Assembly (NCBI GenBank): GCA_937934465.1
Contig: CALGZO010000185.1
Location: 1 to 12,903 of the forward strand
DNA length: 12,903 nucleotides
Direction of reading: 5' to 3'
Origin: an uncultured Fimbriimonadales bacterium
Lineage (GTDB): Bacteria; Armatimonadota; Fimbriimonadia; Fimbriimonadales; GBS-DC
A program made the translations under genes and the position numbers. This document shows positions 6,936 to 12,903 of this stretch, in pieces. How positions within the stretch are numbered: the stretch's first letter is position 1; each line of letters begins with the position of its first letter. Under the pieces are notes generated by a model. That model ran no database searches. It was not told the DNA's origin and saw only the letters and a program-made list of their open reading frames with translations.

Positions 6936-7826
6936 ATGGACGCAGAGAACCATTTTGAAGGGGAACTGAGTAGTCTTCTGAAGCAGATACTGCACGAGCT
7001 ACGCGCGATTCGCCAGTTGTTGGAGCGTCAGTCGCCCGACCAAACGAAGCAGGGAGTAATCGCTCAGCTGCAGCCGTTGGTGTATACCCCCCAAAAAGCG
7101 GAAACCTACCTGGAACGGTATCTGACAACCCGACAGCTGCATATCGTTGAAGCCACGCAACTCGCGCCAGAGAACCCAGTGATGCGCGAGCGGATGCACT
7201 TGGCGTACTTTATGGGGCAGAACTACTCGGTAGTGCAAGATTTGCTCCAACTGCTGCGCGCGACCTTACAGCGCCCAAACAAAGTGCAGCTGAACTTGTC
7301 AGGACGCGCCGAGAACGCTATTTCGATAATCACAAATGTCTGCAGCAGACTATATCATTTGTATATGCTACAATACTACAAATACACGCGCAACCCGCGC
7401 TCTGTCTGTTGCAAGGTGCGTCGGCAGCCGTTTGTGCATAACTATCTGTCGGGCGGCTGGTTCGAGTTGTATGTGGCGCAGGAGGCGCAAAAGCTGTTAG
7501 GGAACCGCCTCTTGTGGGCGAAGCGGAATGTCAAATTGCAAGCGCAGGGCGGCGCAGTGTGCGAGGCTGATTTGCTGATGGTGGTGCAGAGCAAACAGGG
7601 GGAGCTGCTGCCTGTCGTGTTGGAGTGCAAGAGCGCGAACGCGCTGTATGATAATGAACCGCGCCAAATCCAACGGCTCAACAGTTTGCTCAATCTCGGA
7701 ATGCGCTGCTCGGCAGTCGTGTTCCCCGAGCGACCCAGCCCTGCTTTTGCTGAACAGTGGTTCACAGAAACAGGCTCCCAAATCATCGGGCGCGAGCAGC
7801 TGCCGCAGTTCTTGAGTGAGCTGTAG
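6936..7826 (+). CDS. putative PD-(D/E)XK nuclease-like protein of unknown role
   Basis: A 296-aa protein I cannot name. Residues 9-32 form a likely amphipathic or coiled-coil helix. Residues 40-170 are mostly helical with no recognised motif. The C-terminal part has the pattern of a PD-(D/E)XK nuclease fold: GGWFELYV (173-180, Glu177), EADLLMVV (210-217, Asp212) and VLECKSAN (228-235, Glu230 and Lys232). A helix with QIQRLNSLLNLG and a strand SAVVFP follow. This order (GGW-E, E-x-D, ECK, then a conserved helix) is like the nuclease domain of DUF1887/Card1-type proteins, but no CARF domain is evident. The gene, especially 7310-7390, is more AT-rich than its neighbours, hinting at transfer. ATG 6936 is the first good start; no strong Shine-Dalgarno is seen. 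A role in defence or DNA repair is possible but unproven. Confidence 0.72.
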   Translation: MDAENHFEGELSSLLKQILHELRAIRQLLERQSPDQTKQGVIAQLQPLVYTPQKAETYLERYLTTRQLHIVEATQLAPENPVMRERMHLAYFMGQNYSVVQDLLQLLRATLQRPNKVQLNLSGRAENAISIITNVCSRLYHLYMLQYYKYTRNPRSVCCKVRRQPFVHNYLSGGWFELYVAQEAQKLLGNRLLWAKRNVKLQAQGGAVCEADLLMVVQSKQGELLPVVLECKSANALYDNEPRQIQRLNSLLNLGMRCSAVVFPERPSPAFAEQWFTETGSQIIGREQLPQFLSEL

Positions 7827-7895
7827 CCGTCTGTAGCGAGTTCGTCAGCCGGTCGGTTTTCACCACTGCATCGGGGGCGCCACGAAGCGTTCCCG

Positions 7896-8041
7896 ATTGC
7901 CCCCTGCTTGCAGGGTGAACCGATTTTTCTGGATTGGTTCCCCCTGTAAGCAGGAGGAACCGATTTTTCTGGATTGGTTCCCCCTGCAAGCAGAGGGAAC
8001 CGATTTTTCTCAGTTGGTTCCCCCTGCTTGCAGGGGGAACC
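7896..8041. repeat. array of four hairpins with exact 40-bp period
   Basis: Palindromes of 26 bp at 7936-7961, 7976-8001 and 8016-8041, with a degenerate copy at 7896-7921. Arms are GGTTCCCCCTG and CAGGGGGAACC with four-base loops CTTG, TAAG, CAAG and CTTG. The 14-bp linkers read GATTTTTCTGGATT or a close variant. Copies 2 and 3 each have one arm change that gives a C-A mismatch in plus-strand RNA but a G-U pair in minus-strand RNA. T-runs follow the hairpins in the plus direction, so they could also terminate transcription from the nuclease gene. Nothing gene-like is seen elsewhere in 7827-8162. Confidence 0.85.
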
Positions 8042-8162
8042 TAAAGGAGGGGGTTCCTGCACCTACTTGGCTATTGCCGTAGGGACGCGCCTGCGTGCAG
8101 GGTAGGAGAAAGCCCTTCTTATGGCAGGAGTTTTGGGGCGTCCTGCGAATGAATTCGCCGTT

Positions 8163-9824
8163 ATGAAGGCGATACGGCAGATGTGGTGGCTGGCGGGGCT
8201 AATCGCAACATGCGCCCACGCCCAGCCGAAACAAGAAGCGACGATCAGCGTGAACTTGGAGAATGGCGCGACCGTCAAGGGCACGGTGAAGGTCGTGGCG
8301 CGCGTGCAGACCGAGAGCCTCGTGGAGCGTGTGGAGTTCTCCGTCGACGGCGCGCTGCGCGAGGTGGACGATAGCACGCCTTACGAATATGAGTGGGACA
8401 CCCTAACCGACACGGAAGGCGAACGCACGCTCAAAATCACAGCGCTGCTGGAAGGCGGTAAAAGCGCGGTCAAGGAGTTGAAGGTGGTCATCGATAACGG
8501 CGTGGGGCTGGGCGTGGCGCACCACTACGCGCAGGCGCGCGACGCCTTCGCCGAGGGCAGGTTCGAAGACGCCCTGTATCATACGCGCGTCGCGCTCAAA
8601 GCCGACTCGGCGCACCGCGAGTCGCGCGTGCTGCAAATCCAGACGCTGCTACGCTTGGGGCGCGCCGCCGACGCCGACGACGCCGTGGAAGACCTCGCCC
8701 GACTCTATCCCGACTCGATCGAGACGCAGGAGCTGCGCGTGGCGACGAGCCTGCGCCGCGCTCGCAACGCACGCAACGAACGCGAACTACTGCGCAACGC
8801 CATCGACGCCCAGCACAAAATCAACCAGATGCGCCTCAAAACCGTCGCCGATACGCAAGCGCCCGATGCCATACTGAACCGTACCCTGCTGCAGATTGCC
8901 GAGGGTCAAGCAAGCGCGACCATCAACGACTTGCTCCAACTGGTGGAGCGCGAGCCGAACAACCCGCGCTACCTGAATATGCTCGCCTACGCCTATCTGC
9001 ACGCAGGACGCTGGCGCGATGTGATTGTCATTACGAACACGGCGATACGGCGCGGCGTCGCCAACGACTACACCTACGCCATTCGCGGACTCGCCGCCGC
9101 GCTGCTCAACGATACGCGCGAGCAGGAACGCGCCTTCGCTGAAGCGGAGAAGATCGACAAACAGTCGCGCGCGTTGCTCGCGGCGCAGGCGAACTTGGCG
9201 ATGTTGGGACGACGCGCCAGCGCTGTCGGTAGGCTCGCTGCCCAAGCGCAAGGACTCAGCGACAATACTCCCCAAGTCGCCTTCATGCGCTACTGGAGCT
9301 TCGTCAACAGCCGCGAGTACGACCGCGCGAAAGACGCCTTCTGGCGCGTGATGGACTTGGATCCCCTGATGGCGGAAGCCTATCAGCTGCGCGGCATGCT
9401 GAACCTCATCGACGGCTTGCGTCCGGGCGAGGAGGACTTGCTGGCGACTGCGCGTGAGTGGTTCGAGATTGCGCTGCAGGCGCGCCCGAACTATGCGCCA
9501 GCGCATCTGGGCATCGCGCTGAGCTACGCGCTGGAGGCGTACACGACCAAGCGCGACGGCAATCGCCCCGACGCCGAGACGCTCCAACGCGCTGAAGCCG
9601 CGCTGGAGAAAGCGTTGGAGACCTCGCGCGACACCGCGTGGGCGCAGGTGGGCGCGTCCTACATCTACACCGAGCTGCGCAAGGTGCGCGAGGCAGACCA
9701 AGCCATCCGACGCGCCGCGCAACTCGACCCGAACCGAGTCACGAGCCTCACGCCGCCTGAACCCCCGCGCGCGATGGAAATGCTGATGGCGATGCTGTTC
9801 GTGCCCGTGCTGCCTGCGCCCTGA
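8163..9824 (+). CDS. exported Ig-like and TPR repeat protein
   Basis: A 553-aa secreted protein, probably periplasmic or surface-associated. It starts with a signal peptide (MKAIRQMWWLAGLIATCAHA, residues 1-20, cleavage likely before Gln21). One immunoglobulin-like domain of the Big_7 type follows at about 26-112, with strands such as VERVEFSVDG and YEYEWDT. From about 120 to 530 it is alpha-helical with tetratricopeptide repeats, for example YAQARDAFAEGRFEDALYHT, LNMLAYAYLHAGRWRDVIVI and AYQLRGMLNL. TPR arrays bind protein partners, so a scaffold role is likely; no catalytic motif is seen. I chose ATG 8163 because it gives a clean signal peptide. ATG 8121 in frame, 12 bases after AGGAG, is an alternative. 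It lies 51 bp upstream of ruvA on the same strand. Confidence 0.85.
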   Translation: MKAIRQMWWLAGLIATCAHAQPKQEATISVNLENGATVKGTVKVVARVQTESLVERVEFSVDGALREVDDSTPYEYEWDTLTDTEGERTLKITALLEGGKSAVKELKVVIDNGVGLGVAHHYAQARDAFAEGRFEDALYHTRVALKADSAHRESRVLQIQTLLRLGRAADADDAVEDLARLYPDSIETQELRVATSLRRARNARNERELLRNAIDAQHKINQMRLKTVADTQAPDAILNRTLLQIAEGQASATINDLLQLVEREPNNPRYLNMLAYAYLHAGRWRDVIVITNTAIRRGVANDYTYAIRGLAAALLNDTREQERAFAEAEKIDKQSRALLAAQANLAMLGRRASAVGRLAAQAQGLSDNTPQVAFMRYWSFVNSREYDRAKDAFWRVMDLDPLMAEAYQLRGMLNLIDGLRPGEEDLLATAREWFEIALQARPNYAPAHLGIALSYALEAYTTKRDGNRPDAETLQRAEAALEKALETSRDTAWAQVGASYIYTELRKVREADQAIRRAAQLDPNRVTSLTPPEPPRAMEMLMAMLFVPVLPAP

Positions 9825-9875
9825 ACCACGCCCACCCCACGCAACACCCGCAATGGGGAAGCGAACGGCTCTGTG

Positions 9876-10490
9876 ATGATTGGACGAATCTGCGGTGTGC
9901 TGCTCAGCGTGGAGGAGAACTTTGCGCTCATCGATGTGGGCGGCGTGGGGTACGAGGTGCGCCTGCCGCCCAACCTCAAGGAGCAACTCCCGCCGCTGGG
10001 CGAGACCGTCGCGCTGCACATCCGCACCCTCTTCCACGAAGAGGACGGCTTGATGCTCTTCGGCTTTCTGGAACCCGCCCAACGCCGCCTGTTCGACCTG
10101 CTCATCACGGTCAGTGGGGTGGGACCGCGCTTGGCGTTGAACATGATGGGCGCGTCCGAGATAGGGGCGCTCGCCCGCGCGATTGCCCGCAAGGACACGC
10201 GCTACCTGAAGTCGCTGCCGGGCGTCGGCGCGAAGTTGGCGGAGCGGCTCGCGCTGGAGCTCGCCGATAAGGTCGCGCACCTCGCCTTCGAGCGTCAAGT
10301 GGAGCGACTTGTAGCCGCGACGCGCGGCAGCACGGTCGATCTCGACGCGCTCGCCGACGGCTTAGTGCAGCTGGGCTACAACCGTCGCGAGGCGCACGCC
10401 GCCCTCAACGCCGCCCTCAGCGAACAGCCCGACGCCGATGAGCAGACGCTGATGCGACTCGCGCTCTCGAAACTCGCGCCCCGACGCTAA
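9876..10490 (+). CDS. ruvA: Holliday junction branch migration protein RuvA
   Basis: RuvA binds four-way DNA junctions and loads the RuvB motor for branch migration in recombinational repair. The 204-aa length is typical. It begins MIGRICGVLL, followed by the OB-fold domain with VGGVGYEVRLP and FHEEDGLMLFGF. Two helix-hairpin-helix motifs follow, VSGVGPRLALNMM and LPGVGAKLAERLALEL. The C-terminal three-helix domain that contacts RuvB contains ALVQLGY-type sequence (DGLVQLGYNRREAHAAL). ATG 9876 gives the standard family start; a GTG directly before it is less likely. No ruvB or ruvC is in this window. Confidence 0.97.
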   Translation: MIGRICGVLLSVEENFALIDVGGVGYEVRLPPNLKEQLPPLGETVALHIRTLFHEEDGLMLFGFLEPAQRRLFDLLITVSGVGPRLALNMMGASEIGALARAIARKDTRYLKSLPGVGAKLAERLALELADKVAHLAFERQVERLVAATRGSTVDLDALADGLVQLGYNRREAHAALNAALSEQPDADEQTLMRLALSKLAPRR

Positions 10491-10508
10491 TCGGGTATAC
10501 TCTGAACC

Positions 10509-10526
10509 ACGCGCGACGCCGCGCGT
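10509..10526 (+). other. small GC-rich hairpin between ruvA and the redoxin gene
   Basis: Arms ACGCGCG (10509-10515) and CGCGCGT (10520-10526) pair perfectly around ACGC. No T-run follows, so termination is uncertain. TATACT at 10496-10501 just upstream could be a -10 box for the redoxin gene, but no good -35 box is present. Confidence 0.5.
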
Positions 10527-10552
10527 CTAAAACCTTATAGGAGGTGTCAACT

Positions 10553-11647
10553 ATGCAGAAACGCAACCGCTTCTGGTGGGCAATTCCGTTCACCATCGGT
10601 ATCTTGTTGTGGGGCGTGTGGAGCATCGTGTTCTCCTCTACGCCTCTGAAAGAAGGTTCAAAAGCCCCCGACTTCACCCTCGTCGGCAGCGACGGCAACA
10701 CCTATCGCCTCAGCGACTATCAGGGGAAGCGCGTCGTGCTGATGTTCTACCCGAAATCCAATACTCCCGGCTGCACCGCGCAGAACTGCGCCGTGCGCGA
10801 CCAGTACGATAAGCTCAGCCACCACGCCGTCGTGTTCGCTATCAGCGTCGACACGGCTGACACGCAAGCGAACTTCGCCAAGCAGCACAACCTCCGACAG
10901 GTCGTGTTGGCGGACGCGGACGGTAAAGTGGCGGAAGCCTACGGCGTGCGCACCACAGCAGGCTTCGCGAGCCGAACGACCTATGTGATTGCGCCTGACG
11001 GAACCATCGAAAAGGTGTTCGAGAAGGCAGGTACGAGCAATCACGCCGACGAGCTGTTGGCGTACTTCAACGCGCGCTCGCAGTACGGCGACGCGACCAA
11101 AGCCGCCGCGCCCGAAAAGCCCGCTATCGGCAAGCGCGCGCCCAACTTCACCCTGCCGAACATGAACCCACGCGAGGAACTGCCCAAAGAGGTCACCCTC
11201 TACGACATCAAAGACAAGAAGGCGATCGTGATTATGTATATCGCCACGCGCTGCCCCGTGTCGCTGGACTATGATGAGCGCATGGCGAACCTCGCGAAAG
11301 AGTATATGCCCAAAGGCGTGATGTTCATCGGCATCAACTCCAACAACATCGAGCCTGCAGCGGAGGTGACCGAACACGCCCAGAAGAAAGGCTTCACCTT
11401 CCCCGTGCTGAAGGATGAGGGCAATAAGGTCGCCGATATGTACGACGCGAAGGTGACCCCCGAAGTGTTCGTGCTGGATTCCAACTTCGTGCTACGCTAC
11501 CACGGGCGCATCGACGACAGTCAGAATCCGCAGCGTGTGAGCCAACGCGACCTGAAGAACGCGCTCGATGCGATACTCGCGGGGCGCGACCCTGAAGTGA
11601 AAGAGACACGCGCGTTCGGATGCACCATCAAGCGCGTGCAACGCTAA
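10553..11647 (+). CDS. membrane-anchored PrxQ-redoxin fusion protein
   Basis: A 364-aa thiol-redox protein with one N-terminal membrane anchor (about 8-27) and two thioredoxin-fold domains outside the cytoplasm. Domain 1 (about 34-175) is a PrxQ/BCP-type peroxiredoxin. It has PDFTLVGSDG, then YPKSNTPGCTAQNC with the peroxidatic Cys74 and a second Cys79 five residues on, and ends with NHADELL. Domain 2 (about 191-345) is a redoxin of the AhpC/TlpA superfamily. It has APNFTLP, ATRCPVS with a single Cys234, VTPEVFVLD and the C-terminal FGCTIKR with Cys357, a tail typical of this redoxin group. Domain 1 likely reduces peroxides, and domain 2 may recycle it or act separately. ATG 10553 follows AGGAGGTG (10539-10546) by six bases. 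Confidence 0.9.
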   Translation: MQKRNRFWWAIPFTIGILLWGVWSIVFSSTPLKEGSKAPDFTLVGSDGNTYRLSDYQGKRVVLMFYPKSNTPGCTAQNCAVRDQYDKLSHHAVVFAISVDTADTQANFAKQHNLRQVVLADADGKVAEAYGVRTTAGFASRTTYVIAPDGTIEKVFEKAGTSNHADELLAYFNARSQYGDATKAAAPEKPAIGKRAPNFTLPNMNPREELPKEVTLYDIKDKKAIVIMYIATRCPVSLDYDERMANLAKEYMPKGVMFIGINSNNIEPAAEVTEHAQKKGFTFPVLKDEGNKVADMYDAKVTPEVFVLDSNFVLRYHGRIDDSQNPQRVSQRDLKNALDAILAGRDPEVKETRAFGCTIKRVQR

Positions 11648-11654
11648 CCCCCAG

Positions 11655-11680
11655 GTGCGACGACATTCCTGTCGTCGCAC
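11655..11680. repeat. perfect 10-bp-stem hairpin of the ATTCCT-loop family
   Basis: Arms GTGCGACGAC (11655-11664) and GTCGTCGCAC (11671-11680) enclose the loop ATTCCT. It lies eight bases after the redoxin stop. The same element recurs at 12301-12326. Its right arm leads directly into the tandem array that follows. Confidence 0.85.
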
Positions 11681-11947
11681 CAACTATCTATCACACCACC
11701 CTGTCACCGCGCCAACTGGGTATCACATCACATCCTGTCGCCGCACCAACAATCTATCACACCACCTGCCGCCGCGCCAACTGGGTATCACATCACACCC
11801 TGTCGTCGCACCAACAATCTATCACACCACCTGTCGCCGCGCCAACCGAGTATCACATCACACCCTGTCGTCGCACCAACTATCTATCACACCACCTGCC
11901 GCCGCGCCAACTGGGTATCACATCACACCACCCTGTCGCCGCGCCAA
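11678..11947 (+). repeat. alternating two-unit tandem array, 65-bp period
   Basis: Four pairs of alternating units. Units A at 11678-11709, 11744-11774, 11809-11839 and 11874-11904 begin CACCAACWATCTATCACACC. Units B at 11710-11743, 11775-11808, 11840-11873 and 11905-11941 begin CGCCAAC and contain TATCACATCACA. A partial unit follows to 11947. A and B are themselves related, and both end in CTGYCGYCG-like sequence, which resembles the right arm of the preceding hairpin. The array fills the space between two convergent genes. No stop codon breaks some frames, but I see no gene. Confidence 0.88.
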
Positions 11948-11952
11948 TTGAC

Positions 11953-12138
11953 CTACTTCACTTTGCAGGTGGAAATCCCGAACAGTTTATAGGCGAAGCA
12001 CTGCCCGATTAGCCCCGAAAGCAGAATCGGAACGCCGATTACGCCCCACCAGCTCTGCGCGAACACGCCCCAGCCGATGATAGCCACGCCTAACACGATG
12101 CGCAAGATACGATCGATGCCTCCAACATTTGGTTGCAT
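11953..12138 (-). CDS. small YgaP-like (DUF2892) inner-membrane protein
   Basis: A 61-aa protein with two hydrophobic segments (about 11-28 and 30-47) and the family start MQPNVGGIDRILRI. It ends with CFAYKLFGISTCK, two cysteines flanking the last helix as in many DUF2892/YgaP-type transmembrane proteins. The function is unknown; some relatives are fused to rhodanese domains. ATG at 12138 follows AGGAGGTG (12152-12145) by six bases, so I reject the 245-residue extension that stays open through the upstream repeats. It converges on the redoxin gene across the tandem array. A link to thiol chemistry is only a guess from the neighbour and the cysteines. Confidence 0.85.
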   Translation of the reverse strand: MQPNVGGIDRILRIVLGVAIIGWGVFAQSWWGVIGVPILLSGLIGQCFAYKLFGISTCKVK

Positions 12139-12232
12139 AACATGCACCTCCTGAATTGCACTACGGCGTTGCAGAGGTTTAGGTTCCAGCGTGTGGAAAG
12201 AAGGGAGGTGTATCGCCAAGCGTGGCGTCGCC

Positions 12233-12475
12233 CCTGTGGGTTGGACATTCCTGTCCAAGCACAGTACCCAAAGTGGCTTGGACATTCTTGTCCAAGCGTG
12301 GTGCGACGACATTCCTGTCGTCGCACCTGTAGTCCGAGTGTGGTGCGACGACATTCTTGTCGTCGTCCCTGTGGCTGGGACATTCCTGTCCAAGCACAAC
12401 ATCCAAAGTGGCTGGGACATTCTTGTCCAAGCGTGGTGCGACGACATTCTTGTCGTCGCACCTGTGGCTGGGACA
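12233..12475 (+). repeat. segment of about 108 bp repeated at a 135-bp offset
   Basis: Sequence from 12233 to about 12340 recurs at 12368 to about 12475 with scattered changes. Each copy holds three hairpins in the same order: two with TTGGAC- or TGGGAC-type stems and one with the GCGACGAC stem. In the third hairpin the loop is ATTCCT in copy 1 and ATTCTT in copy 2. Confidence 0.8.
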
Positions 12476-12700
12476 GTCTGGTTCAAGCACTGAGGCGACG
12501 CCTGGAAAGGCGTCGCACCTGAACTTGCACGACGCCACGAATGGCGTCGCACCACGCTTGCACAACGCCACGAATGGCGTCGCACCTGTGGCTTGGACAT
12601 TCTTGTCCAAGCGCGGTTCGTCGGCGGGGACGCTGGCGCTACGACGCCACGAATGGCGTCGCACCACGCTTGCACGACGCCACGAATGGCGTCGCACCAG

Positions 12701-12864
12701 TGTTGCTCGTCGGCGGGGACGCCGACGCTACAAATGGCGTCGCACCTGAACTTGCACGACGCCACGAAAGGCGTCGCACCTGTGTTGCTCGTCGGCGGGG
12801 ACGCCGACGCTACAAATGGCGTCGCACCTGAACTTGCACGACGCCACGAAAGGCGTCGCACCTG
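12701..12864 (+). repeat. identical 82-bp tandem duplication
   Basis: 12701-12782 and 12783-12864 are identical over all 82 bases by my reading. A further partial copy may begin at 12899 at the window edge. Each unit contains a CGTCGGCG/CGCCGACG hairpin and a GACGCC/GGCGTC hairpin. The identity implies recent duplication or ongoing conversion, or an assembly-sensitive region. Confidence 0.88.
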
Positions 12865-12903
12865 AACTTGCACGACGCCACGAATGGCGTCGCACCAGTG
12901 TTG

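Larger units (their letters stand above)
12233..12903. repeat. palindrome-rich intergenic repeat island (right)
   Basis: A dense series of hairpins running off the right edge. Elements with GCTTGGAC/GTCCAAGC-type arms lie at 12239-12260 and 12276-12297, and again near 12374, 12416 and 12592. Elements with GCGACGAC/GTCGTCGC arms lie at 12301-12326, 12345-12366 and near 12436. Many with GACGCC/GGCGTC arms around ACGAAT or ACGAAA occur from 12530 on. Elements with CGTCGGCG/CGCCGACG arms around GGGA lie at 12708-12727 and 82 bp further on. The common loop is ATTCCT, ATTCTT or a close variant. Long open frames across it, on both strands, are repeat artefacts. No gene is seen upstream of the small membrane protein. 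Confidence 0.88.

Noticed and set aside
7896..8041. CRISPR array
   Set aside because: The 14-bp linkers are too short and nearly identical between copies, and the repeat is a full palindrome. No cas genes are seen.
8787..10298. A 503-codon minus-strand open frame
   Set aside because: It is antisense to the TPR protein and ruvA, which have clear domains. Long antisense frames are common in GC-rich coding DNA.
11678..11947. CRISPR array with 65-bp period
   Set aside because: Both alternating units are conserved, so there are no unique spacers.
11953..12873. A 306-codon minus-strand open frame ending in the small membrane protein
   Set aside because: The first 245 codons are translated hairpin repeats. 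A strong AGGAGGTG at 12152-12145 and the family start point to ATG 12138.

Overview
The window looks like chromosome from a moderately high-GC bacterium. A Rex redox repressor, a SigA/RpoD-type sigma factor, a membrane-tethered double redoxin, a lactate-2-monooxygenase-like flavoenzyme and intergenic regions packed with short palindromes would fit a member of the Terrabacteria such as Armatimonadota. That placement rests on gene content only and is tentative. I found no rRNA, tRNA, prophage or insertion sequence.

Layout. Bases 1-602 are a palindrome-rich repeat island containing a direct repeat of about 200 bp. A consensus promoter (TTGACA, 17-bp spacer, TATAAT, 611-639) then drives a structured leader of about 235 nt that ends in an 18-bp Rex-type operator (832-849). 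Next comes a tight plus-strand operon: sigma factor (882-2141), rex (2190-2864), nadB (2854-4431) and a divergent P-II-like protein (4428-4763). nadB overlaps rex by 11 bp, and the P-II start overlaps the nadB stop. The P-II gene meets a minus-strand pair tail to tail: a lactate-2-monooxygenase-like FMN enzyme (6833-5661) followed by a family 2 glycosyltransferase (5633-4758). Diverging from that pair is a putative PD-(D/E)XK nuclease (6936-7826). It is followed by an array of four 26-bp hairpins with an exact 40-bp period (7896-8041). Then come an exported Ig-TPR protein (8163-9824), ruvA (9876-10490) and a membrane-anchored PrxQ-redoxin fusion (10553-11647). A tandem array of alternating 31-bp and 34-bp units (11678-11941) separates this from a convergent 61-aa YgaP-like membrane protein (12138-11953). 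A second palindrome island runs to the window end (about 12233-12903).

How the parts may work together. The sigma-rex-nadB-P-II operon carries a Rex-like operator in its own leader. Rex reads the NADH/NAD+ ratio, NadB makes the first intermediate of NAD synthesis, and P-II proteins sense energy and nitrogen state. This suggests an autoregulated redox/NAD circuit that also includes a primary-type sigma factor. This is the most interesting biology in the window. The second main point is a set of hairpin repeats with a near-constant six-base loop (ATTCCT, ATTCTT or their complements) but several different, internally compensated stems. I cannot assign them to a known repeat family.
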